NCBI RefSeq assembly: GCF_903469665.1
Contig: NZ_CAGKLC010000023.1
Coordinates: 1-63,009 of the forward strand
DNA from: Flavobacterium sp. UGB4466
GTDB lineage: Bacteria; Bacteroidota; Bacteroidia; Flavobacteriales; Flavobacteriaceae
DNA length: 63,009 bases
Direction of reading: 5' to 3'
Made by a program: the position numbers and the translations under genes. Shown piece after piece: positions 30,667 to 39,889 of this stretch. Every line of letters begins with the position of its first letter. The first letter of the stretch is position 1. Under the pieces are notes generated by a model, which was given only the letters and a program-made list of their open reading frames with translations, did no database searches and had not been told where the DNA came from.

Positions 30667-32187
30667 TTAATAATGAAAATGTTTACTTTCTTCAATGAAA
30701 GGATTTCTTTTTGCTAACAAAGGAGCTTTAGTTAATGCAGTAAATACGACAAAAATAAACAAACCTAAGAAGAAAAGAATAGATGCAATTTCAGAAACTC
30801 CAATAAACCATTTATCTCCAACTGTACCAGGCATAATCATATTAAAGAAATCAACATAGTGTCCTAACAAGATCACTACACCAGCCATTACGATAACCCA
30901 GTTAAGACGTTTGAAGTCTGTATTGATCAATATTAATAATGGGAACAAAAAGTTCATAACTACAGCTCCAAAAAATGGTAAGTTGTATAATTGAATTCTA
31001 GTTACGAAATACGTAACCTCTTCAGGAATATTAGCGTACCAGATCAACATGAATTGTGAGAACCATAAGTATGTCCAAAATACACTGATACCAAACATGA
31101 ATTTAGCTAAATCATGAATATGGCTTGTGTTTACATATTCTAAATATCCTTTAGATTTTAAGTAGATCGTTACTAATGCGATTGTAGTAATACCACTTAC
31201 AAAGAAAGAAGCAAAAACATACCATCCGAACAATGTACTGAACCAGTGTGGATCAAATGACATAATCCAGTCCCAAGACATAATAGACTCAGATACGATA
31301 AAGAAAACTAAGAATCCTGCAGATAACTTAAAGTTCTTTTTGTAGTATAGATCATCTTTAGCTTCGTCCTGAGCCAAACAGTTTTTTCTGGAATAGTGAC
31401 GGTATAAGTTCCATCCTATTAAAAAGATTGCTGCTCTGATGATCCAAAATGGAAAGTTAAGGTAACCTGCTTTTCCAGCAATGATAGCATCATAATTAGC
31501 ATGTTTTGGATCTGTAACTCCTTCTCCTAACCAAACGAAAATGTGGTTAAAATGTAATCCGCAAAGTACTAAAATAATAAAGAATATAACAGAACCAGCT
31601 GGTAAATAACCTGTGATTCCCTGCATTACTCTAAACAATACCGGAGACCAACCTGCCTGAGCAACTTGTTGAATAGCATAAAATGCTAAAACTCCCATAG
31701 AAAGTAGTAAAAAGAAAATACAAGCAACATATAATGCTGACCATGGTTTGTTTTGCAATTGGTGCAATACATGCTCCAAATGTTTTTCATGTTCACCTGC
31801 GGCATCAACTTTCGCATGCTCTCCACCTTCGTGTGAGTCATGTGAAACTTTTGCAGCTTCATGAGAAACTGCTGGAGTTTCTGCGTGCGCTGCACCTTTA
31901 AGTGAATCATGTGAAGCTTCTGCTGTATCATGTGAAGCTGCCGGAGCTTCTGCATGTGCAGCACCTTCATGTGAAGCTTCTGTAGCTTCATGACCTGCAG
32001 TTTCATGAGAAGCTTCCGCAGCTTCACCATGCGCAGCACCATGAGAACCATGAGCATCTGCAGCTAGTATTTTTTCAACTTCTTGAATATCTTTAGGTGC
32101 ATTTAAAAAACCATACCCAATTCCTAATAGGCCAAGAACCATTAGGACGATAGAAAAAGTTTTTAATTTACTTGAAAATGTATACAT
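30667..32187 (-). CDS. actF: Alternative complex III subunit ActF, with His-rich loop
   Basis: 506 aa from the ATG at 32187. An in-frame TTG at 32214 abuts the actE stop but is a poorer start. ActF is an NrfD-like membrane subunit of the quinol-oxidising alternative complex III. About ten helices are seen. Between the first helix (about 10-28) and the second (from about 155) lies a hydrophilic stretch with about 18 His in imperfect A-S-H-D/E-x-A heptads (ASHDTAEASHDS). Such a stretch could bind metal ions; this is inference. The position after actE and before coxB matches the known act-cox gene order. Confidence 0.93.
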   Translation of the reverse strand: MYTFSSKLKTFSIVLMVLGLLGIGYGFLNAPKDIQEVEKILAADAHGSHGAAHGEAAEASHETAGHEATEASHEGAAHAEAPAASHDTAEASHDSLKGAAHAETPAVSHEAAKVSHDSHEGGEHAKVDAAGEHEKHLEHVLHQLQNKPWSALYVACIFFLLLSMGVLAFYAIQQVAQAGWSPVLFRVMQGITGYLPAGSVIFFIILVLCGLHFNHIFVWLGEGVTDPKHANYDAIIAGKAGYLNFPFWIIRAAIFLIGWNLYRHYSRKNCLAQDEAKDDLYYKKNFKLSAGFLVFFIVSESIMSWDWIMSFDPHWFSTLFGWYVFASFFVSGITTIALVTIYLKSKGYLEYVNTSHIHDLAKFMFGISVFWTYLWFSQFMLIWYANIPEEVTYFVTRIQLYNLPFFGAVVMNFLFPLLILINTDFKRLNWVIVMAGVVILLGHYVDFFNMIMPGTVGDKWFIGVSEIASILFFLGLFIFVVFTALTKAPLLAKRNPFIEESKHFHY

Positions 32188-32214
32188 ATCTATTACGATC
32201 AGTTTGTTCAACAA

Positions 32215-32760
32215 TTATAATTGGCTTTTTAGTTTTAGAACATAGTCAGCAACTAACCAACGTTCGTGGGCACTTAATTGATTTGCATGTGAACCCATTG
32301 CATTTAAACCATAAGTCTCAACGTGAAAGATACTCCCTTCAGTGATTACTCTGTCTTTGTAGCTAGGTACTCCAAGAAATTTTTCTCTTTCAACCAATTT
32401 ACCTTTACCGTTTCCAGTTGCACCATGGCAGCTGATACAATAAATTTCAAAAAGTTCTTTTCCTTTTTCAGAACTTTTTTCAGCTTCAGTCAAAGGTGAT
32501 TTTAAATTTGCTTTCGCTAATTCATAACCAGCAGTTGAATTCTCATACTCATAAGGTTCAAAACCTCTGTTGATAGTTCCTTCTACAGGAAGCTGTCCTT
32601 CTTTTCCTCCTTTAAATATTTTTGCTTCTGTATAGGGCTCGTAAGCAACAGATTCATACATATTTGGGAAATACTGATAGTTTGGTGCCGAATTATTGTG
32701 GCAAGATGAAACTAAAATAGTTATACCAACTAAAAGTGTTATTTTATATATCCTTTTCAT
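32215..32760 (-). CDS. actE: Alternative complex III cytochrome c subunit ActE
   Basis: 181 aa. The signal peptide ends in a lipobox LVSSC with lipidated Cys20, so it is probably a periplasm-facing lipoprotein. A single heme c motif CISCH lies at 108-112, with a probable Met ligand in NAMGSHANQLS. It passes electrons within the complex towards the oxidase. It begins 8 bp after actD ends. Confidence 0.95.
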   Translation of the reverse strand: MKRIYKITLLVGITILVSSCHNNSAPNYQYFPNMYESVAYEPYTEAKIFKGGKEGQLPVEGTINRGFEPYEYENSTAGYELAKANLKSPLTEAEKSSEKGKELFEIYCISCHGATGNGKGKLVEREKFLGVPSYKDRVITEGSIFHVETYGLNAMGSHANQLSAHERWLVADYVLKLKSQL

Positions 32761-32768
32761 AGCTACAA

Positions 32769-33293
32769 TTAATTCTTTTCGATTACTTTAACTTCAACAG
32801 CTCCTGTTCCTTCGAAAAAAGAAACTAATTCTGCTTCGTTATCATTTACAGCAACTTCCATTAAGAAATGGTCGTCTGTTGTTCTTACATCAGGATTTTC
32901 AGCTTGTTTGAATGGCCACAATCTACTTCTCATGTAAAAAGTGATTACCATTAAGTGGGCAGCAAAAAATACAGTCATCTCAAACATAATTGGCACAAAA
33001 GAAGGCATATTCTGAATGAAACTAAAACTTGGTTTTCCACCAATATCCTGAGGCCAGTCATGAATCATGATATAACTCATCATGAATGTTGCAACAGAAA
33101 TACCAACACATCCGTATAAAAATGCACAAATTGCTAATCTTGTTGGTGCTAAGCCCATAGCTTTATCCAATCCGTGAACTGGGAATGGAGTAAAAACTTC
33201 TTCAATATGATGATGAGCAGCTCTGGTTTTCTTTACTGCATCCATCAAAATATCATCGTCATTATAAATGGCGTATATTACTTTATTACTCAT
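32769..33293 (-). CDS. actD: Alternative complex III subunit ActD (DUF3341)
   Basis: A 174 aa membrane-anchored subunit with two helices (near 57-85 and 100-120) and a soluble N-terminal half. The family is found only with alternative complex III. Its ATG lies 8 bases inside the 3' end of actC, which implies coupled translation. It binds no cofactor in known structures. Confidence 0.93.
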   Translation of the reverse strand: MSNKVIYAIYNDDDILMDAVKKTRAAHHHIEEVFTPFPVHGLDKAMGLAPTRLAICAFLYGCVGISVATFMMSYIMIHDWPQDIGGKPSFSFIQNMPSFVPIMFEMTVFFAAHLMVITFYMRSRLWPFKQAENPDVRTTDDHFLMEVAVNDNEAELVSFFEGTGAVEVKVIEKN

Positions 33294-34689
33294 GGTGTGA
33301 ATCTTTATTTGCTGCTCTTTCTCTAATATAATTATCTCCTGTTCCTTTCAAAATTGTTTTCACCTCCGCCTGAGCAATTACAGGGAATGTTCTGGAGTAT
33401 AATAAAAACAATACGAAGAAGAAACCAATTGTTCCGATGAAAATTCCAATATCAACGAATGTTGGTGAGAACATTGTCCAAGAAGATGGAAGGTAATCTC
33501 TATGTAAAGAAGTAACAATAATTACGAATCTTTCAAACCACATTCCGATGTTTACTACAATCGAAATAATGAAGGAGAACATGATACTTGTTCTTAGTTT
33601 TTTGAACCACATGAACTGTGGAGAGAAAACGTTACAAGTCATCATCGACCAATATGCCCACCAGTAAGGTCCGGTAGCTCTGTTTAAGAAAGCATATTGC
33701 TCATACTCTACACCTGAATACCAGGCTACGAATAACTCAGTGATGTAAGCAACACCTACGATAGAACCGGTGATCATGATAATGATGTTCATCAATTCGA
33801 TATGTTGTAGTGTAATGTAAGCTTCAAGATTTGAAACTTTTCTCATAACGATCAACAAGGTGTTTACCATCGCAAATCCTGAGAATACCGCTCCTGCAAC
33901 GAAGTAAGGAGGGAAAATCGTGGTATGCCATCCTGGGATTACAGAAGTAGCAAAGTCCATCGATACAATGGTGTGTACAGAAAGTACAAGTGGAGTAGCT
34001 AAACCTGCAAGTACTAAAGATACTTCTTCAAAACGCTGCCAGTCTTTTGCTCTACCGCTCCATCCAAAACTTAGGATAGAATATACTCTTTTATTGAAAG
34101 GTGTTATTGCTCTATCACGTAGCATTGCAAAGTCAGGCAATAAACCAGTCCACCAGAAAACTAATGATACCGAAAGATACGTTGAAATTGCAAATACGTC
34201 CCAAAGTAATGGCGAGTTAAAGTTTACCCATAAAGATCCAAATTGATTTGGAATAGGTAAAACCCAGTAAGCCAACCATGGACGACCCATGTGAATAATT
34301 GGAAATAAACCTGCCTGAACTACTGAGAAGATAGTCATCGCTTCAGCAGAACGGTTAATAGCCATTCTCCAACGCTGACGGAAAAGTAATAATACCGCAG
34401 AAATTAATGTTCCGGCGTGACCAATACCAACCCACCAAACGAAGTTCGTGATATCCCAAGCCCAACCAACTGTTTTATTTAATCCCCATGTTCCGATACC
34501 TGTAGATACAGTGTAAATTATACAACCTAATCCCCAAAGGAAGGCTATTAATGCGATTGAAAATACAATCCACCATTGTTTGTTTGCAGGCCCTTCAACA
34601 GGTGCAGCTACATCTACTGTTACATCGTGATAAGATTTATCACCTATAACTAAAGGTTTTCTAATGGGTGCTTCGTAGTGAGACGACAT
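33286..34689 (-). CDS. actC: Alternative complex III quinol-site subunit ActC (NrfD family)
   Basis: A 467 aa polytopic membrane protein with about ten helices. NrfD-type features include NFVWWVGIGHAGTLISA and the HMGRPW motif. In the complex it carries the quinol-oxidation site next to the ActB iron-sulfur wire. It overlaps actD by 8 bases and follows actB by 33 bp. Confidence 0.95.
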   Translation of the reverse strand: MSSHYEAPIRKPLVIGDKSYHDVTVDVAAPVEGPANKQWWIVFSIALIAFLWGLGCIIYTVSTGIGTWGLNKTVGWAWDITNFVWWVGIGHAGTLISAVLLLFRQRWRMAINRSAEAMTIFSVVQAGLFPIIHMGRPWLAYWVLPIPNQFGSLWVNFNSPLLWDVFAISTYLSVSLVFWWTGLLPDFAMLRDRAITPFNKRVYSILSFGWSGRAKDWQRFEEVSLVLAGLATPLVLSVHTIVSMDFATSVIPGWHTTIFPPYFVAGAVFSGFAMVNTLLIVMRKVSNLEAYITLQHIELMNIIIMITGSIVGVAYITELFVAWYSGVEYEQYAFLNRATGPYWWAYWSMMTCNVFSPQFMWFKKLRTSIMFSFIISIVVNIGMWFERFVIIVTSLHRDYLPSSWTMFSPTFVDIGIFIGTIGFFFVLFLLYSRTFPVIAQAEVKTILKGTGDNYIRERAANKDSHHE

Positions 34690-34722
34690 AATCCTTTATA
34701 TTGTTTCTAATTAATAATTTTA

Positions 34723-37700
34723 CTAAGTATTTCTAACTTTTACATGATAGAAAACGTTCGGTTTTGTACCAACATGCTCTAATAAATGATACATTCTTTC
34801 GCTTTCTGCTAACTTAGCAACTTCGCTTTCTTTATCATTTACATCTCCAAACACCATAGCTCCAGAAGAACAAGCTGCAGAACAAGCGCAAGCATTGTTG
34901 AATTCATCTTTCGCCACAACTCTTCCTTCACGTTTTGCCTGAAGAATAACAGCTTGTGTACTTTGAATACAGAATGAACATTTTTCCATAACTCCACGAG
35001 AACGAACGTTTACGTCTGGGTTTAATACCATACGACCTAAATCATCATTCATGTGATAGTCGAATTCACTGTTTTTGTTGTACAAGAACCAGTTGAAACG
35101 ACGTACTTTGTATGGACAGTTGTTTGCACAGTAACGAGTACCAACACATCTGTTGTATGCCATGTGGTTTTGACCTTGACGACCGTGAGATGTTGCTGCA
35201 ACCGGACAAACTGTTTCACAAGGAGCGTGGTTACAGTGTTGACACATTACTGGCTGGAATGCAACCTGTGGATTGTCTCCTGGTTTTTCCATTTCATTAA
35301 ATGTAGATAATGAACTTGATAAACCTGCAATTCCTTCTTTTCTTTCGTTATCACCTTCAAAAGTGCTTTCAGAAGAATAGTATCTGTCGATACGCAACCA
35401 GTGCATATCACGGCTTCTTCTTACCTCTGCTTTACCAACAACAGGAACGTTGTTCTCAGCGTGACAAGCAATAACACAAGCTCCACAACCTGTACAAGCA
35501 TTTAAGTCGATAGAAAGGTTAAAGTGATGTCCTGTAGAACGATCAAATGATTCCCATAAATCTACTGTTGTAGCTTTAACTTCCTGGTGATCTAAAGATA
35601 CCATTGGCTGTGGATTCCAATGTTCAGCATTTTCTTTGTTAAATACATCAAGGGTAGTTTCTTTAATGATATCTCCTCTACCCATTAATGTTTTTTGTCC
35701 CTGAACACAAGCAAACTCATGCTCTCCATTTGCTTTCGCAATAGAAACAGACTGAACACTATTGAAATTTTTATATAAAGCGTAAGCATTTAAACCTACC
35801 TGCATTTCTTCTTTTAACGCTGCCTTACGACCGTAACCAACTGCTAAACCAACTGTACCAACAGCTTGTCCTGGCTGAACAATTACCGGAACGTTTTCTA
35901 ATTTAGCCCCGTCAGCAGTAGTAATAGTAGCATAACTTCCGTTCAAACCACCATTAGCAACGATTTCATTTGATAATCCTAATTTTTTAGCATCAGCATT
36001 AGAAACAGTAACATAGTTATCCCATGAAACTCTGGTAATTGGATCCGGGAACTCTTGTAACCAAGGGTTATTAGCATGTTGTCCATCTCCTAATCCTGTT
36101 TTAGTATATAATACCAATTCGAAATCACCGGCAGCTTTAGATTTTGCAAGTGCATTTGCAGCGGTAGCAGCATCAACAGCACCTCCAGACAATGCAGAAG
36201 ATCCAACTACTGCAACACCATCATGTAATACTTTGTTCCAAGAAGATCCTGCAGTAAATGCTGAAGAATTAACTTTTAAATAATCATAAAAAGTACCTCC
36301 GGCACCATTTAATGACAATAAAACATCCTGAAATTGTTTGGTATTAAAAATAGGGCGAATCGTTGGTTGCGTTAAGCTATAAGTTCCGCTTGTTATTTCT
36401 AAATCTCCCCAAGACTCTAAATAATGAGGAGCCGGAGCAGCAACAGTAACAATTGAAGCAGTTTCATCTTCTTTTAATGAAAAAGCAACAGATGTTTTAA
36501 CTTTTTTCAATCCTGAAACAAAAGCAGCTGAATCAGCTAAAGTGTAAACAGGATTAACTCCACTCATAATTAAAGTATGAACACTTCCAGCATTCAGATC
36601 TTTAATTAATTGAGAAACAACAGCATTCGATCCTTTTCTAATTTGTCTTGCTCCTGCAGTAGTATAAGCTTCACTCGCCAATATTTGATTGATAGCTAAA
36701 ACTAATAACTGAGCATTTTTATCTTCAATTCCGGATACCAGAACCCCTTTAGATCCGGCAGCTTTTAATTGCTGAGCAGCTTTCACTACCTCTGCTTTAT
36801 AAGCAGCATCTAAAGTAACAGGAACAGAAGCACCTGCAATAATGTTATATATTTGAACTAAAGCCTGTTTTTGAACAGCAGTAGTCATTGGAACACGCTT
36901 ATCAGCAGCGGCTCCGGATAATGTCATATTTGATTCGAATTGGAAATGACGGGACATTTTTCCGTTTTGAGGAATACGTCCTTTTGCATATCCACTATCG
37001 TATCCACCACCTTGCCAGTCTCCTAAGAAATCAGCTCCAACAGATACAATTAAGTTAGATTTTGAAAAATCGTAATCAACTAAAGCTCTTTGACCATATA
37101 CAGCCTGAAAAGCATCTAAAGCCTCAGATGAAGAAACTGCATCATAAACAACATGCTTAGCATTTGGATTTTTAGCAATAAATTCAGCGATTAATTTTTC
37201 AGTAGATGGACTTGCAAGTGTATTTGTTAATAATACCACCTGTTGGTTTTTAGCTTTTGCTTCAGCTAAACTTGATTTAATTTTCAAATCAACAGCCGAC
37301 CAAGTAGTTTGTTTACCATCTGCTTTTGGCTCTTTTAAACGAGCGCTATCATACAATCCTAAGATAGATGCGTGAATTCTCGCATTGGCTGCAAATTTAG
37401 CACCAGCGATTGCATTGTTTTCAATTTTAATTGGACGACCCTCACGAGTTTTTACCAAAAGATTAGCAAAATCAAAACCATCAAATACAGTAGTTGCATA
37501 ATAATCTGCAACACCAGGAATGATTTGCTCTGGTTGTAAAACATAAGGGATAGACTTGTGCACAGGACCTTCACATGCAGCAAGTGTAACTGCCGCAGTA
37601 CTAAATCCTACGTACTTTAAAAAGTCACGACGTGAAGTTCCAGATGAAGCTAAAGCATCTGCATTCCCTAAGAATTCATCTGTAGGAATCTCTTCAACAA

Positions 37701-37782
37701 ACTCGTTATTTCTAAGCGCCTCAACAATAGAACTATTTTCTAGTTCTTCAACACTTTTCCAGTATTTTTTGTTTGATGACAT
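34723..37782 (-). CDS. actB: Alternative complex III iron-sulfur subunit ActB
   Basis: 1019 aa. A Tat-type signal (SRRDFLKYVGFSTAAVTLAAC) lies near 49-69; the Cys could be lipidated. The middle part resembles a molybdopterin oxidoreductase but is a cofactor-free relic in this family. The C-terminal third is NrfC-like. Its cluster motifs are CTGCGACVIAC, CQHCNHAPCETVCP, CVGTRYCANNCP and a last set around CSFC and CACSAAC. The third motif has Thr in place of one Cys, which fits the known mix of three [4Fe-4S] and one [3Fe-4S] cluster. The subunit carries electrons from quinol towards the hemes of ActA. Confidence 0.96.
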   Translation of the reverse strand: MSSNKKYWKSVEELENSSIVEALRNNEFVEEIPTDEFLGNADALASSGTSRRDFLKYVGFSTAAVTLAACEGPVHKSIPYVLQPEQIIPGVADYYATTVFDGFDFANLLVKTREGRPIKIENNAIAGAKFAANARIHASILGLYDSARLKEPKADGKQTTWSAVDLKIKSSLAEAKAKNQQVVLLTNTLASPSTEKLIAEFIAKNPNAKHVVYDAVSSSEALDAFQAVYGQRALVDYDFSKSNLIVSVGADFLGDWQGGGYDSGYAKGRIPQNGKMSRHFQFESNMTLSGAAADKRVPMTTAVQKQALVQIYNIIAGASVPVTLDAAYKAEVVKAAQQLKAAGSKGVLVSGIEDKNAQLLVLAINQILASEAYTTAGARQIRKGSNAVVSQLIKDLNAGSVHTLIMSGVNPVYTLADSAAFVSGLKKVKTSVAFSLKEDETASIVTVAAPAPHYLESWGDLEITSGTYSLTQPTIRPIFNTKQFQDVLLSLNGAGGTFYDYLKVNSSAFTAGSSWNKVLHDGVAVVGSSALSGGAVDAATAANALAKSKAAGDFELVLYTKTGLGDGQHANNPWLQEFPDPITRVSWDNYVTVSNADAKKLGLSNEIVANGGLNGSYATITTADGAKLENVPVIVQPGQAVGTVGLAVGYGRKAALKEEMQVGLNAYALYKNFNSVQSVSIAKANGEHEFACVQGQKTLMGRGDIIKETTLDVFNKENAEHWNPQPMVSLDHQEVKATTVDLWESFDRSTGHHFNLSIDLNACTGCGACVIACHAENNVPVVGKAEVRRSRDMHWLRIDRYYSSESTFEGDNERKEGIAGLSSSLSTFNEMEKPGDNPQVAFQPVMCQHCNHAPCETVCPVAATSHGRQGQNHMAYNRCVGTRYCANNCPYKVRRFNWFLYNKNSEFDYHMNDDLGRMVLNPDVNVRSRGVMEKCSFCIQSTQAVILQAKREGRVVAKDEFNNACACSAACSSGAMVFGDVNDKESEVAKLAESERMYHLLEHVGTKPNVFYHVKVRNT

Positions 37783-37814
37783 TGTATATAAATATTAAAA
37801 TCTTAATAATTCGA

Positions 37815-39149
37815 TTAATAGTGGCATTTACCGCATTCTAAACCTCCCATTTGCGCTGCAGTTAATTTCTCTACACCGTATTTTTTAGAAAGTTCAGCAT
37901 GAATTTTATCATAGTATGCATTTCCTTCCATCTTAACATCAGTTTTTCTATGGCAATCAACACACCATCCCATTGTTAATTTAGAGTATTGCTTCATGAT
38001 TTCAAATTCTTCCACAGGACCGTGACACGTTTGACATTCGATACCTCCAACAGTAACGTGTTGAGAGTGATTGAAGTAAACAAAATCAGGCAAGTTGTGA
38101 ATACGAACCCATTTTACTGGTTGCGTTTTTCCGGTATAAGCTTGCTTTGCCTTATCCCAACCAACTGCATCGTATAATTTTTGGATCTGAGCATCGTAAA
38201 ATGCCTTGCTGTACTCAGGAGTAGCAGTAGTTTCAGCAACTTCAGAGATGTTTTTATGACAGTTCATACAAACATTCAAAGATGGAATACCAGCAGTCTT
38301 ACTTACACGAGCAGCAGAGTGACAATATTTACAATTGATTTCGTTATCACCAGCGTGAATTTTATGAGAATAGTGAATTGGCTGAATTGGCTCATAATTT
38401 TGATCCACACCAACTTGCATTAAGTATCCGTACACAAAATATCCACTTGCCAATAGCAAGAATATTGCAGTAACTAATACCAAGAACTGGTTTCTAGCGA
38501 ATGCTTTCCAGATAGGAGTCGTAGCTTCTTTAGGAGCAACTACAATTCCATTATTACTAGCCACTTTAGTCAATACTTTGTTCACCATGAACAACATTAC
38601 CACCAAGATAGCCATTACAAGTGCAAGTGCACCTAAAATAATATTGTTTGAAATACCACCACCGTCAACGTTTGTTCCCGGAGGAGTTGCAGCTCCACCA
38701 CCAGCAACAGCTGGTTCAGCTTTTACTTCAGAAGTATAGGCGATAATATTATCAATATCCCCCTCAGATAATTGAGGAAAAGAAGTCATTACTGACTTGT
38801 TGTTTTCTTCAAAAAGCTTCACAGCCACAGCGTCACCTGACTTAATCATGTCAGAACTGTTGTGAATCCATTTATAAAGCCAAGCTTTATCATGCTTTTC
38901 AGCAACTCCCCTTAAAGCAGGACCAGTTGATTTGGCATCTAATTTGTGACATGCAGCGCAATTTGCATTAAAAAGTTCTTTCCCTTTTACCGGATCACCA
39001 CCAGCAGTTGCAGCCGGAGCAGCAGCAGCTTCAGTCGCCGCAGGAGCAGCTGGATCTTGAGCAAATGAAGTTAGGGAGAAAATCAGCGTTAGCGATAAGC
39101 TAAGCAGCAATTTTCTTGAGATCGAATTATGGTTACCCACCTTTTTCAT
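37815..39149 (-). CDS. actA: Alternative complex III multiheme cytochrome c subunit ActA
   Basis: 444 aa with a signal peptide (about 1-31, ending SFAQ). Six CXXCH motifs are present: CAACH (64-68) in an N-terminal monoheme domain, then, after two membrane helices (near 165-190 and 220-240), CKYCH, CMNCH, CQTCH, CVDCH and C-terminal CGKCH. The last five form the usual pentaheme part. The monoheme domain is joined through an Ala/Gly/Pro-rich linker. First gene of the operon, with its own promoter at 39237-39265. Confidence 0.95.
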   Translation of the reverse strand: MKKVGNHNSISRKLLLSLSLTLIFSLTSFAQDPAAPAATEAAAAPAATAGGDPVKGKELFNANCAACHKLDAKSTGPALRGVAEKHDKAWLYKWIHNSSDMIKSGDAVAVKLFEENNKSVMTSFPQLSEGDIDNIIAYTSEVKAEPAVAGGGAATPPGTNVDGGGISNNIILGALALVMAILVVMLFMVNKVLTKVASNNGIVVAPKEATTPIWKAFARNQFLVLVTAIFLLLASGYFVYGYLMQVGVDQNYEPIQPIHYSHKIHAGDNEINCKYCHSAARVSKTAGIPSLNVCMNCHKNISEVAETTATPEYSKAFYDAQIQKLYDAVGWDKAKQAYTGKTQPVKWVRIHNLPDFVYFNHSQHVTVGGIECQTCHGPVEEFEIMKQYSKLTMGWCVDCHRKTDVKMEGNAYYDKIHAELSKKYGVEKLTAAQMGGLECGKCHY

Positions 39150-39236
39150 ATAGTATAATAATTATCTACTAATTTTTGGTATGATTTTTTCTGTAGTAAA
39201 TCAACAAAAAACTAATACCTTCTTTTAAAACTTGCA

Positions 39237-39265
39237 CAAAAATACGACTTATGTGTTATTCTCAA
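39237..39265 (-). promoter_or_regulatory. Promoter of the act-cox operon
   Basis: The -7 box TATTTTTG (39244-39237) and a -33 TTG (39265-39263) are 18 bases apart, matching the Bacteroidota consensus. Transcription would start near 39230, leaving a leader of about 80 nt before actA. Confidence 0.7.
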
Positions 39266-39342
39266 AACCTTAAAATAGTCTTAAATATCAATTTATATCA
39301 ATTCTAAATAATATCAAATTTTCACATACAATTTTTAAATAG

Positions 39343-39350
39343 TATTTTTG
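39343..39350 (+). promoter_or_regulatory. -7 promoter element (TATTTTTG) of the SPOR-protein gene
   Basis: It is an exact TAnnTTTG match 18 bases before the ATG at 39369. It overlaps the in-frame TTG at 39348, which rules that TTG out as the start. It is divergent from the act-cox promoter. Confidence 0.6.
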
Positions 39351-39368
39351 CTCAAAAACCACCACATT

Positions 39369-39758
39369 ATGAGAATTTTAACCCCATCTAAAAGAGTTTT
39401 CTTCACGCTAACAATGATCACTTTAGCTTACAACATTCAGGCTCAGGATCAAAATTTAACACTAAATCAGGATCCAAAATTTGAGCAATTATTGAATGAT
39501 AAACGCAAAATTAACACATCAATAAGTACAAACGATACCTATAAAATTCAAATCTTCAGCGGCAAAAGCGAAGAAGCAAAGAAAACGTTATCGGATTTCA
39601 AAAGAGAATACAGCAACATCGACGGAACCATAATTTTCAACACCCCAAATTACAAGGTTATTGTTGGAAATTTCAAGACCAGAATAGAAGCAGAAAGAAA
39701 CCTGGCAGACATCAAAAAGAGATACAAAAGTGTTTTTCTACTAAAGCCAGGGAAGTAA
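39369..39758 (+). CDS. Secreted SPOR-domain protein
   Basis: 129 aa with a signal peptide (about 1-25, ending IQAQ). A SPOR domain covers about 50-125 (YKIQIFSGKSEEAKKTLSDF, YKVIVGNFKTRIEAERNL). SPOR domains bind denuded peptidoglycan glycan strands, often at the division site. Without further domains this small protein may be a septal or envelope accessory factor. It is transcribed alone and ended by a strong terminator. Confidence 0.9.
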   Translation: MRILTPSKRVFFTLTMITLAYNIQAQDQNLTLNQDPKFEQLLNDKRKINTSISTNDTYKIQIFSGKSEEAKKTLSDFKREYSNIDGTIIFNTPNYKVIVGNFKTRIEAERNLADIKKRYKSVFLLKPGK

Positions 39759-39785
39759 ATTCTCAATTAAAACAGAACAATCAAA

Positions 39786-39821
39786 AAAAAGGGCAGCTTC
39801 ACAATCGAAGTTGCCCTTTTT
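39786..39821 (+). terminator. Bidirectional rho-independent terminator
   Basis: The stem AAAAAGGGCAGCTTC/GAAGTTGCCCTTTTT (one G-T mismatch, six-base loop) has T-runs on both strands. It serves the SPOR gene and the convergent phosphatase-like gene. Confidence 0.9.
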
Positions 39822-39889
39822 CGTATGATTTACATCCAACTGCAAGAACATAAGTTTCACCAGCAAACTACATTCCTTCACAACAAACA

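Noticed and set aside
31686..32057. 123-codon minus-strand frame rich in Met/Leu/Lys/Gln
   Set aside because: It is a frame-shifted reading of the His/Ala repeat of actF.
27617..39149. Classical cytochrome bc1 complex or caa3 oxidase
   Set aside because: There is no Rieske protein or cytochrome b; the gene set is that of alternative complex III, and CoxB has no fused heme c motif.
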